Origin: a bacterium
GTDB taxonomy: Bacteria > Spirochaetota > JAHITG01
DNA: 7,178 nucleotides
NCBI GenBank assembly: GCA_028711675.1
Contig: JAQTRT010000168.1
Span: 1-7,178, forward strand
Reading direction: 5' to 3'
Shown: in pieces, positions 1 through 6,563 of the stretch
Layout: each line of letters begins with the position of its first letter
Position numbering within the stretch: position 1 is the first letter of the stretch
Notes under the pieces: model-generated
What the model saw: only the letters and a program-made list of their open reading frames with translations
Database searches by the model: none
What the model was told of the DNA's origin: nothing
Made by a program: the position numbers and the translations under genes

Positions 1-1632
1 ACCCTGCTCCTGGAGACAGATTCCCCCGTGTATGAAGGTGTCCGGGACAGCCTGGCCGGCTTCGCGGAACTGGTCAAGAGCCCTGAGCATATCCATACCT
101 ATAAGATCAGCCCCCTTTCCCTCTGGAACGCGGCGTCAGCGGGATTGACCCGGAAGTATATACTGGCCGTTCTGACGAAATATTCCCGGTATGAGATCCC
201 CGAGAACATTATCCTGGACATCGAGGATACCATCGGCCGGTACGGGAAAGTGAAGCTCATCAAGAAAGAGGAGGAGTGCTATCTTTTTTCCGAGGATGAA
301 CTGCTCATCACGGAGATCGTGAACAACAGCAAGGTCAAACCGTTCCTCGTGCACCAGGTGGACCATCATTATATCAAGATCAACAGGAATTTCCGCGGCC
401 ATGTCAAACAAAAACTCCTGGAACTGGGCTTCCCCGTAGAGGACCTGGCCGGTTATAAGGAAGGCGCTCCCCTGGCCGTCGAACTGAGACAGAAGACCCA
501 TTTAACGCACAGGGAGTTCCATCTCCGGAAATACCAGACAGAAGCAGCCGATATTTTTTATGCCGGCAACACGCTGAAAGGCGGGAGTGGAGTGATCGTG
601 CTTCCCTGCGGGGCAGGCAAGACCATCGTGGGACTGCGGATCATGTCCATGCTGAATACAGAAACCCTGATCCTGGTCACCAACATCACAGCAGCCAGGC
701 AGTGGATAGAGGAGATCATCGATAAGACGGGTGTGACCAAGGACCAGGTCGGCGAATACAGCGGAGAGGTGAAGGAATTAAAACCCATTACCATCGCCAC
801 ATACCAGATCCTGGTATACAGAAAGAAAAAACAAGAGGATTTCATTCATTTTAATATATTCAACAAGAAGAATTGGGGCCTTATCATCTATGATGAGGTC
901 CATCTGCTCCCGGCACCGCTCTTCCGTATGGTGGCCGAGCTCCAGAGCATGAAACGGCTTGGTCTGACAGCCACTCTCATTCGCGAGGACGGTAAACAGG
1001 GCGATGTCTTCAGCCTGATCGGGCCCAAGAAATATGATGTGCCCTGGAAAGAACTGGAGAAACAGGGATGGATCGCCAAGGCGGTCTGTTATGAGATACG
1101 CGTGGATATGAACAGGGCCTTACGGTATAAATACGCCGTAGCCGGATCCAAGGAGCAGTTCCGAATTGCTTCCACTAATCCTCTGAAGATGGACATCATC
1201 AGGGCTATTGTCCAGGAACATAAGAACGATAATGTACTCGTCATCGGCCAGTATATCGACCAGCTCCAGGAGATAGCCCGCGACCTGAATGCTCCGCTGA
1301 TCTACGGCAAGACCAAGAACAGGGACAGGGAGGACCTGTACCGGCAGTTCAAGGAAGGAACGATCAAGGTACTCATCGTTTCCAAGGTGGCTAATTTCGC
1401 CGTGGACCTCCCGGACGCCAATGTGGCCGTCCAGGTATCGGGTACGTTCGGTTCACGCCAGGAAGAAGCCCAGCGTCTGGGACGGATCCTCAGGCCCAAG
1501 AGCGAGAATAACCAGGCTTTTTTTTATTCCATTATTACAAAAGAGAGCTGCGAACAGATCTTTGCCTTTAAAAGGCAGTTGTTCCTGGTCGAGCAAGGAT
1601 ATAAATATGTCATCAAGGACCAGATTAAATAA
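1..1632 (+). CDS. XPB/Rad25-type DNA repair helicase (5' end outside window)
   Basis: Superfamily 2 ATP-dependent 3'-5' DNA helicase of the XPB/ERCC3 family, which opens DNA in the cytoplasm; bacterial members are presumed to act in repair. The frame is open from base 1 (TLLLETDSPVYEG), so the true start lies upstream, probably by only 10-20 codons, since bacterial XPBs are about 550 residues and 543 codons are present. The N-terminal XPB domain occupies codons 1 to about 90 and contains FAEL and SLWNAASAGL. It is followed by a Q-like LRKYQ (523-537), Walker A LPCGAGKT (601-624), Walker B DEVH (892-903), TAT (967-975), the XPB-specific RED motif (982-990) and motif VI QEEAQRLGRILRP (1459-1497). 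All catalytic motifs are intact. The stop lies 26 bp inside the next gene, so the two are probably translationally coupled. No Bax1-like nuclease, the archaeal XPB partner, is visible. Family assignment is very secure; the cellular role is inferred from the family. Confidence 0.96.
   Translation, partial: TLLLETDSPVYEGVRDSLAGFAELVKSPEHIHTYKISPLSLWNAASAGLTRKYILAVLTKYSRYEIPENIILDIEDTIGRYGKVKLIKKEEECYLFSEDELLITEIVNNSKVKPFLVHQVDHHYIKINRNFRGHVKQKLLELGFPVEDLAGYKEGAPLAVELRQKTHLTHREFHLRKYQTEAADIFYAGNTLKGGSGVIVLPCGAGKTIVGLRIMSMLNTETLILVTNITAARQWIEEIIDKTGVTKDQVGEYSGEVKELKPITIATYQILVYRKKKQEDFIHFNIFNKKNWGLIIYDEVHLLPAPLFRMVAELQSMKRLGLTATLIREDGKQGDVFSLIGPKKYDVPWKELEKQGWIAKAVCYEIRVDMNRALRYKYAVAGSKEQFRIASTNPLKMDIIRAIVQEHKNDNVLVIGQYIDQLQEIARDLNAPLIYGKTKNRDREDLYRQFKEGTIKVLIVSKVANFAVDLPDANVAVQVSGTFGSRQEEAQRLGRILRPKSENNQAFFYSIITKESCEQIFAFKRQLFLVEQGYKYVIKDQIK
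1595..1599 (+). promoter_or_regulatory. Shine-Dalgarno of the helicase-associated gene, inside the helicase gene
   Basis: AAGGA sits 7 nt before the ATG at 1607, within the last codons of the helicase gene. It decides the start of the downstream frame. That frame stays open much further upstream (a GTG/ATG-type start at 1421 is possible), but those upstream codons are a shadow of the helicase C-terminus. Confidence 0.75.
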
Positions 1633-2905
1633 CCATTTCCTGTATAACCTGTTCTGTGTGGCTAATTTTTTCTTCCATCATAAGATCACCAATAAGAACC
1701 TCATCAGCCAAAAACTGAAAAAACTGTCCGAGATGCTGAAAGTCAGCGTGGACGACATCCGGTACAGTTTTGTTTACCTTCAGCAGACCAACATCCTCTA
1801 TGAGATCAATAATTATCCGTTCATCAATTTTTCCCTTCTGAAGAAGGAGATCAAGGAGGAGAATAAGAGGGAGCTCCGTTCTTTCCTTATCTTACAGGCG
1901 AATTATGAGATGCTGGTCAAACCGGAGATCTCGGCTAAGGCGTTCTGGTTCCTGGTCCAGATCGCGGAGCTGAAACAGAAGGATATCGTGTACCGGTTCG
2001 TCATGACCGAGAACAGCATCCACAACGCTCTGGTCAACAAGGTCTCTTTAATGGATATTAAGAAATTCCTTCAGTTCGGCACGGGCCGGGATAAGCTGAC
2101 GGAGAACGTGGAGTATTTCTTAGAGGAGATCGACAAACGCACGGGCGAGATCCGCATCAGCCAGGGCGCGGGATTCCTGGTCACAAAAAGCCATATCCTG
2201 AGGAACCTGGTTCATGACGCCCGGCTGAAGAAAAGCCTCATCAAGACCATTTCCCCGACCGTGAGCCTGATCAATGACAGGACCGATATCCTGGACCTTT
2301 TTTTTTATCTGAAAGAGAAACGGTATTTTCCCCTTCTGGAAATGGAGAAGATCGAGCAGATCAATCCCGACGAGATCAAGCTTCACCTGAACCGGAAGGA
2401 GTGCGAATACATCCTGACCGCGTTCTATGCCCTGAAGGAGATAGGATTTGAGCATAATATCAAGGTTAATTTCAGCCTTCTGAACAACCTCATGAACCAG
2501 ATCGAGAACAATCTCCAGGGAGACAACGACCTTATGGCCAGGGCCGTGGAAAAGGCGGGCCGGTACAAGGAAGAACTGAAGAGGTCGGTCCGGAGCTATG
2601 TGGTGAAAAGCCTGAGGGCCAATCTGGTCCTTCCGGAGAATCTTGTCCTGAATAAAATGGCCGACCAGTATGACGGTGAGAATCCGGCCACCATCAGGAA
2701 AGAGATCATTAAAATGATAGAATTTGCCTTGAAACATAAATTAAAACTGTTAATTTCTTTTTATTCGCTCTACAACAAGAAAATCGAGAAGATGGTGGAG
2801 CTGAAATATCTGTATGATAACCGGATCCTGTATTTTTATGACAGGAGCGAACGGAAAGAGGATACAGTGGCAGTGGACAGGATCATTTTTTCCATGCTGC
2901 TGTGA
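1607..2905 (+). CDS. Helicase-associated protein with XPB-N-like domain, partner of the XPB helicase
   Basis: A 432-residue soluble protein with no catalytic motif that I recognise. Residues about 94-185 resemble the XPB/Ssl2 N-terminal-like domain (Helicase_C_3, PF13625): AKAFWFLVQIAELKQ, then VYRFVMTENSIHNAL, ending KRTGEIRI. The same order of motifs occurs in the N-terminal domain of the neighbouring helicase. Residues about 20-70 (KLKKLSEMLKVSVDDIRYSF) look like a helix-turn-helix or winged-helix segment. The C-terminus (about 366-430, ending DTVAVDRIIFSMLL) resembles the WYL-like tail of actinobacterial helicase-associated proteins. A homologous arrangement is known in Mycobacterium tuberculosis, where Rv0862c lies beside the XPB gene Rv0861c. 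The start is chosen at the ATG with AAGGA upstream; it overlaps the helicase by 26 bp. I infer a DNA-binding or helicase-loading subunit. The domain calls are by eye, the WYL one least sure. Confidence 0.82.
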   Translation: MSSRTRLNNHFLYNLFCVANFFFHHKITNKNLISQKLKKLSEMLKVSVDDIRYSFVYLQQTNILYEINNYPFINFSLLKKEIKEENKRELRSFLILQANYEMLVKPEISAKAFWFLVQIAELKQKDIVYRFVMTENSIHNALVNKVSLMDIKKFLQFGTGRDKLTENVEYFLEEIDKRTGEIRISQGAGFLVTKSHILRNLVHDARLKKSLIKTISPTVSLINDRTDILDLFFYLKEKRYFPLLEMEKIEQINPDEIKLHLNRKECEYILTAFYALKEIGFEHNIKVNFSLLNNLMNQIENNLQGDNDLMARAVEKAGRYKEELKRSVRSYVVKSLRANLVLPENLVLNKMADQYDGENPATIRKEIIKMIEFALKHKLKLLISFYSLYNKKIEKMVELKYLYDNRILYFYDRSERKEDTVAVDRIIFSMLL

Positions 2906-2918
2906 GTGACGGCTGTTT

Positions 2919-4031
2919 ATGAGAGAGGAATATCTTAAAAAAGTCAAACGTATCGTCATTAAAGTAGGGACCAGGTCTCTGACACGGGACCTGCTGGTGG
3001 ACAAGAATAAAATAAGTAAACTGGTCGATGGAATAACAGGCCTGTATAGAAAGAACTACGAGATCCTGCTGGTCTCTTCGGGCGCCATTGCGTCAGGCAT
3101 CGGGGAACTGGGCCTTACGAAAAAACCCAGGGACATCCCCGAGAAACAAGCTTCAGCCAGTGTGGGTCAGATCTCCCTGATGTCCCATTATCATGACCTT
3201 TTCAGGAAGAAGCACATCCGGGTAGGCCAGGTCCTGTTGACGGAAAGCGATCTGAAAGACAGGGTCAGATACCTTAATGCCAGGAATACGCTTCTGACCC
3301 TTATTGCCAAATACAAGGTCGTGCCTGTCATCAATGAGAACGATGTGGTGGGAGTGGAGGAGATCATCTTCGGCGACAATGACGTGCTCTCCGCTTTGAT
3401 CGCCAACCTCGTGAACGCGGACCTTCTGGTCATGCTTACGGACACCGACGGTTTTTATGTGCAGAAAGACGGGAAAAAATGTCTGCTCAGCGATGTCAGG
3501 GAATTCTCCGATGACCTGGCGGACCAGGCCGGCGGATGCGGGGATGAATTCAGCACCGGCGGAATGAGGAGCAAGCTCCAGGCAGCCAGGATAGTGACCC
3601 ATGCCGGAGGCTGCGCCGTTATAGCCAACAGCAAAGAGAAGAATATACTGGCCAGGATCCTTTCGGGTGAAAAGATCGGCACGTTCTTCTGCGGCCAGGA
3701 GAAAGCCCTCTCGCATAAAAAACGCTGGATCGCGTTCTCGGTCGTTCCCATGGGCAAGGTCTTCATCGACGAGGGAGCCGGGGAAGCGCTCATGAAAGGA
3801 AATAAAAGCCTGCTGGCAGGCGGCATCACGGGAGTTGAAGGTGAGTTCAAACAAGGCGACCCTGTGGATATCTGCGATGCAGGGGGGCGTGTCATAGGCC
3901 GGGGTATTACCAATTACGCCGTGAATATCCTGGACGCTATCAAAGGAAGGCGGACCGCGGAGATCAGAAAAATGCTGAACGAAGAGTTCTACGAAGAAGT
4001 TATTCACCGGGACAACCTGGTGATCTATTGA
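2919..4031 (+). CDS. proB: Glutamate 5-kinase (ProB) with C-terminal PUA domain
   Basis: Cytoplasmic enzyme that phosphorylates L-glutamate to gamma-glutamyl phosphate, the first and normally proline-inhibited step of proline synthesis. The protein is 370 residues, as expected for the two-domain form. The amino-acid kinase domain (about 8-265) shows IKVGT (14-18, with the phosphate-binding Lys15), SSGA (53-56), RYLNARNTL (117-125), PVINEND (136-142), GDND (152-155), LTDTDG (173-178) and TGGMRSKLQAA (213-223). The PUA domain follows from about 275, ending in the typical VIHRDNLVIY. All key residues are present. The ATG lies 13 bp after the preceding stop. An in-frame stop at 2907-2909 excludes an earlier start, and the Shine-Dalgarno is poor (GAGTGA at best), which suggests translation coupled to the upstream gene. 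No proA is adjacent, so the next enzyme must be encoded elsewhere. Confidence 0.97.
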   Translation: MREEYLKKVKRIVIKVGTRSLTRDLLVDKNKISKLVDGITGLYRKNYEILLVSSGAIASGIGELGLTKKPRDIPEKQASASVGQISLMSHYHDLFRKKHIRVGQVLLTESDLKDRVRYLNARNTLLTLIAKYKVVPVINENDVVGVEEIIFGDNDVLSALIANLVNADLLVMLTDTDGFYVQKDGKKCLLSDVREFSDDLADQAGGCGDEFSTGGMRSKLQAARIVTHAGGCAVIANSKEKNILARILSGEKIGTFFCGQEKALSHKKRWIAFSVVPMGKVFIDEGAGEALMKGNKSLLAGGITGVEGEFKQGDPVDICDAGGRVIGRGITNYAVNILDAIKGRRTAEIRKMLNEEFYEEVIHRDNLVIY

Positions 4032-4061
4032 TAACGGCGGTCTTTAACACATGATATGCAG

Positions 4062-4091
4062 TAACAGATCTTCAGACCTGTTATCTTTATT
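4062..4091 (+). terminator. Probable rho-independent terminator after proB
   Basis: TAACAGATC (4062-4070) and GACCTGTTA (4075-4083) form a 9-position stem with one A/C mismatch around a TTCA loop, followed by the T-rich TCTTTATT. It starts 31 bp after the proB stop and would end the helicase-partner-proB transcript. The stem is modest and the T-tract is interrupted, so this is probable rather than certain. Confidence 0.5.
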
Positions 4092-4094
4092 AAT

Positions 4095-4116
4095 CAACAC
4101 ACCTAAAGGTGTGTTG
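4095..4116. repeat. Perfect 9-bp palindrome with TAAA loop, REP-like or second terminator
   Basis: CAACACACC (4095-4103) and GGTGTGTTG (4108-4116) are exact inverse complements around TAAA. The right flank reads CTAC and the left flank TAAT, so pairing stops sharply at nine base pairs. No proper T-run follows on the plus strand. On the minus strand the stem is followed by ATTAATAAAG, also weak. It could be a backup or bidirectional terminator, or one copy of a short dispersed palindromic repeat in the proB-PAP2 gap. Copy number cannot be seen from one window. Confidence 0.6.
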
Positions 4117-4141
4117 CTACAAAAATTTTAACCTGAAACAA

Positions 4142-4148
4142 GAGGTGA
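4142..4148 (+). promoter_or_regulatory. Strong Shine-Dalgarno in front of an ATT start codon
   Basis: GAGGTGA, in the context CAAGAGGTGACCT, matches the anti-Shine-Dalgarno complement almost completely. Its GAGG core ends 6 nt before ATT at 4152. The TGA within it (4146-4148) is in frame with the downstream gene, so no start upstream of 4149 is possible. This site decides the start of the PAP2 gene. Confidence 0.7.
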
Positions 4149-4151
4149 CCT

Positions 4152-5138
4152 ATTCCGGATAAAAGAAAAGAGAAAAAGATATTTTTACTTTCACGGCTGT
4201 TCCCGGAAGAACTGTTCGGTTTTATCTTTCTTACGGTCCTGATCGTGGTTTCCATCGTATTCAACCGCATCCCGTCCCTGGACCGGATCACGGGTAAGCA
4301 TTATTTCCGGTTCTTTACGTACACGCTCCTGGTCTTCCTGGTCTTCGGCGGCCGGTTCAGGAGCGCGGCCAAGATCATCAGGAATTTTTTCCCGCTTATC
4401 CTGATGACCACGGTCTTTGAGAATTTAGGGGATGTGGTGACCATGATCAATCCTCATTACGCGGACCAGGCTCTCATCAGGATCGATAAGTTCCTGTTCG
4501 GCGGCGACGCATCCCTCTGGATGCAGCAGTTCTATACTCCCTGGCTCTCCAACCTCATGCATTCCGCGTACACCAGCTATTATTTCCTTCCGCCCCTGGT
4601 GGCCATGGTGCTGTATCTGACCGGCCAGTACCGGAACTTCCGGAACTTCATGGTGGCCGTAACGTTCACGGGATTCATCGGTTATATCGGCTATGTCCTG
4701 GTCCCGGCCATCGGTCCCCGGTTCACACTGGCCCACCTTTACACCAAAGATCTCAAGACAGGTTATCTGGTGGGTAAAATGGTGGAGATCATCAATAACT
4801 ATGAACCTTACCGGGCCGACTGTTTCCCTTCCCTTCATACGGCCCATACTCTTGTGGCCATGATCTTTTCTTTCCGTTATCTCAGCAAGTATTTCTCCAT
4901 CCCGGTCAATATTCTGGGCGGGCTGCTCATCATCTCCACGATGTACGGGCGTTATCATTATGCCATCGATGTCGTGGCCGGTATCGGGCTGGCCGTGTTC
5001 AACGTGGCCATGGCTTCGCGCGTGAACCGGTTCTGGTATGAGAAGGTGTTTTACGATAACTGGGAGAATCATTATCCGGAAAAGATAAAGTGGTCCCGCA
5101 TCAAGGACCTTTTTCGTTTTTTCAGGAAGAAGAATTAA
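4152..5138 (+). CDS. PAP2-family membrane enzyme, Aur1/inositol-phosphotransferase-like (ATT start)
   Basis: Integral membrane protein of the PAP2 phosphatase/phosphotransferase superfamily, closest by eye to the PAP2_3 (Aur1/Ipt1-like) group, which acts on phospholipid or sphingolipid head groups. From the ATT start it is 328 residues. The N-terminus is lysine-rich and cytoplasmic (DKRKEKK, 3-9), and the first helix is at about 20-37, followed by several more. The active-site motifs are GPRF (188-191), CFPSLH (224-229, catalytic H229) and RYHYAID (267-273, with H269 and D273). These are the expected phosphate-binding and His-Asp elements. The C-terminus is basic (RFFRKKN). No ATG is available. 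A GTG at 4245 would give 297 residues but splits helix 1, whereas ATT at 4152 has an ideal Shine-Dalgarno. The substrate is unknown: lipid phosphate phosphatase or head-group transferase are both possible. The gene stands alone on its strand and converges on the HD-GYP gene with an 8-bp gap. Confidence 0.88.
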   Translation: MPDKRKEKKIFLLSRLFPEELFGFIFLTVLIVVSIVFNRIPSLDRITGKHYFRFFTYTLLVFLVFGGRFRSAAKIIRNFFPLILMTTVFENLGDVVTMINPHYADQALIRIDKFLFGGDASLWMQQFYTPWLSNLMHSAYTSYYFLPPLVAMVLYLTGQYRNFRNFMVAVTFTGFIGYIGYVLVPAIGPRFTLAHLYTKDLKTGYLVGKMVEIINNYEPYRADCFPSLHTAHTLVAMIFSFRYLSKYFSIPVNILGGLLIISTMYGRYHYAIDVVAGIGLAVFNVAMASRVNRFWYEKVFYDNWENHYPEKIKWSRIKDLFRFFRKKN

Positions 5139-5146
5139 TACTGCCT

Positions 5147-6448
5147 TTAGTGATTTACCTGCGTGATCTGCTGGATGAAAATATCGACAAGGTCCGCTTC
5201 CAGCTGGGAGCCGGAGACTTCCCTTAATATTTCAATGGCCTTTGGTTTGGAAAGGGCCTGCCTGTAGGGTCTGTCCGAAGTAAGCGCGTCGAAAACATCG
5301 GCCACGGAGATGATCTTGGCCAGAAGCGGGATCTCGTCGCTCTTCAGTCCCAGGGGGTAACCTTTTCCGTCCGGCCTTTCATGATGGTACAGTACGTACG
5401 CGATGATAGTGATGAATTCATGGACCTTGCTCAGTATGTCCACGCCGATGGTGGGATGTTTCTTGACGTCGTTGTACTCATCCTCCGTGAGTTTGCCCGG
5501 TTTGTTGAGTATCTTCTCGGATACGCCGATCTTACCGATATCGTGCAGGAGCCCGGCGGTCTTCAGGTTATCCTTCTCCTTCTCGGTCAGCCGGAGGGCG
5601 TCGGCGATCATGAGGGAGTACCGTGTGACGCGTTCGGAATGCCCGGCCGTGTAGTTGTCCTTGGCTTCCAGTGTGGTGGCGATGAGCTCGAGCAGGTTGA
5701 AGAACTCGATCTTGGATTCGAAGTTCAGTTTTCTGATCTCGCGTTCATTGACCTCCAGGTATTTGTATATCCGGATAAAGTCATCCAGCAGGTAATAGCC
5801 GAAAGCGAACGTCATCAGGATAGTGCCGTACGTGAAGAGGGACACGATGGGGAGCCTGATGGGATAATAGATCCGGATGATGTCCACGGCTGCCGTGATG
5901 ATGGCGATGGTGATGGAGATAAGGATCAGCTTATTGTATTTGAACTTGCGGAAAAAGCACTGGTAGATCAGATTGCCGTAGCTGTGGAACACAGAGATAC
6001 CGAGGATGCCGAGGAACACGGGATACAGTTTCCCTTCCATGGGCTGCAGCAGCATGCCGCCGTATAGATAAGGTATATCGGTAATGATGAGGTTGCTGAA
6101 AAAGAGCAGGAATAACAGGATGCCGGAGATGCCGACGAATATCCTGATCATGACGCTTCTGAGGCTCTTTCGAAGGTAAGAATAAATGGCCAGGGGGAAG
6201 GAGGCGATCATCAGCATGACGCCTGCTGTCTGGAATTTGCTCCAGAATATGGCGGACTGGAAATCCCGCGACACGTTCAGATAAAATTCGCCGAAAATGA
6301 AGATGAATACGGAAAAAAAGAAGACCGCGAAAGAACGGTTGTGGACCAGCAACTTGTGTTTCAGATAAATGATGATATAACAGGCGCAAATGAAGAATGT
6401 AAAAGAGGCGGCGAATAAGATGATGGAATTTAAAGCAACGTTATCCAT
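5147..6448 (-). CDS. 7TM sensor fused to HD-GYP cyclic-di-GMP phosphodiesterase domain
   Basis: A 433-residue inner-membrane signalling protein predicted to hydrolyse cyclic di-GMP. Residues 1 to about 220 hold seven hydrophobic segments (about 5-27, 38-56, 73-91, 101-123, 141-163, 172-194 and 198-220), resembling the 7TM N-terminal region of some histidine kinases. A short charged helical linker (about 221-248) leads straight into the HD-GYP domain with no PAS, GAF or receiver domain. That domain is complete: HSERVTRYS (270-278), HDIGK (302-306), HPTIG (331-335), HHERPDGKGYP (355-365) and ADVFDALTSDRPYR (383-396), with every metal-ligand His/Asp present. The ATG has GGGAAGG at 6452-6458, 3 nt upstream. 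A strong promoter lies at 6528-6555. The signal sensed is unknown. The family call is secure; enzymatic activity is inferred from intact motifs. Confidence 0.95.
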   Translation of the reverse strand: MDNVALNSIILFAASFTFFICACYIIIYLKHKLLVHNRSFAVFFFSVFIFIFGEFYLNVSRDFQSAIFWSKFQTAGVMLMIASFPLAIYSYLRKSLRSVMIRIFVGISGILLFLLFFSNLIITDIPYLYGGMLLQPMEGKLYPVFLGILGISVFHSYGNLIYQCFFRKFKYNKLILISITIAIITAAVDIIRIYYPIRLPIVSLFTYGTILMTFAFGYYLLDDFIRIYKYLEVNEREIRKLNFESKIEFFNLLELIATTLEAKDNYTAGHSERVTRYSLMIADALRLTEKEKDNLKTAGLLHDIGKIGVSEKILNKPGKLTEDEYNDVKKHPTIGVDILSKVHEFITIIAYVLYHHERPDGKGYPLGLKSDEIPLLAKIISVADVFDALTSDRPYRQALSKPKAIEILREVSGSQLEADLVDIFIQQITQVNH

Positions 6449-6527
6449 GAACCTTCCCGTCCGATAAATTATGTCCCTGACCCGGTTCTGATATCATACA
6501 CGGCCGTTTTTCTTTCCGCCTTTATAT

Positions 6528-6555
6528 ATTATAACTTAAAAATAAGAAATGTCAA
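6528..6555 (-). promoter_or_regulatory. Consensus sigma-70 promoter of the HD-GYP gene
   Basis: Read on the minus strand, TTGACA (-35; plus coordinates 6550-6555) is separated by 16 bp from TATAAT (-10; 6528-6533), a perfect match to both hexamers with a near-optimal A/T-rich spacer. Transcription would start near 6521, leaving a leader of about 70 nt before the ATG at 6448. The -35 box begins 8 bp beyond the psd stop, so the HD-GYP gene can be transcribed independently of psd. No operator or known riboswitch was recognised in the leader. Confidence 0.85.
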
Positions 6556-6563
6556 CGTGAACT

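Noticed and set aside
1421..1606. An N-terminal extension of the helicase-associated protein starting at 1421
   Set aside because: This stretch lies in a shadow frame of the highly conserved helicase motif VI region; its residues (Arg/Ser-rich) look like out-of-frame translation, and the ATG at 1607 has a good Shine-Dalgarno.
2298..2306. Run of nine T residues in the helicase-associated gene (and a T8 run near 1518 in the helicase) as a frameshift or transcript-slippage site
   Set aside because: Both runs simply encode Phe-Phe-Tyr in frame, the frames continue normally on either side, and no alternative product is apparent.
2120..4007. Long minus-strand open frames opposite the helicase-associated gene and proB
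   Set aside because: They are antisense to conserved genes, have no recognisable motifs or ribosome sites, and arise from the codon bias of the real genes.
4028..4057. Possible promoter TTGATA with a weak -10 near 4052 for the PAP2 gene
   Set aside because: The -10 match is poor, and it lies upstream of the terminator-like hairpin, which would stop its transcript before the gene.
5381..6067. A 228-codon plus-strand open frame opposite the HD-GYP gene
   Set aside because: Its composition (runs of Asp, Glu, His, Gln and Val) is typical of antisense translation of a real gene; the opposite strand encodes a complete HD-GYP protein.
6449..6521. A cyclic-di-GMP riboswitch in the leader of the HD-GYP gene
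   Set aside because: The leader is only about 70 nt and shows neither GEMM-I/II conserved sequence nor a convincing multi-helix fold; only short self-complementary bits such as ACGGCCGT are present.
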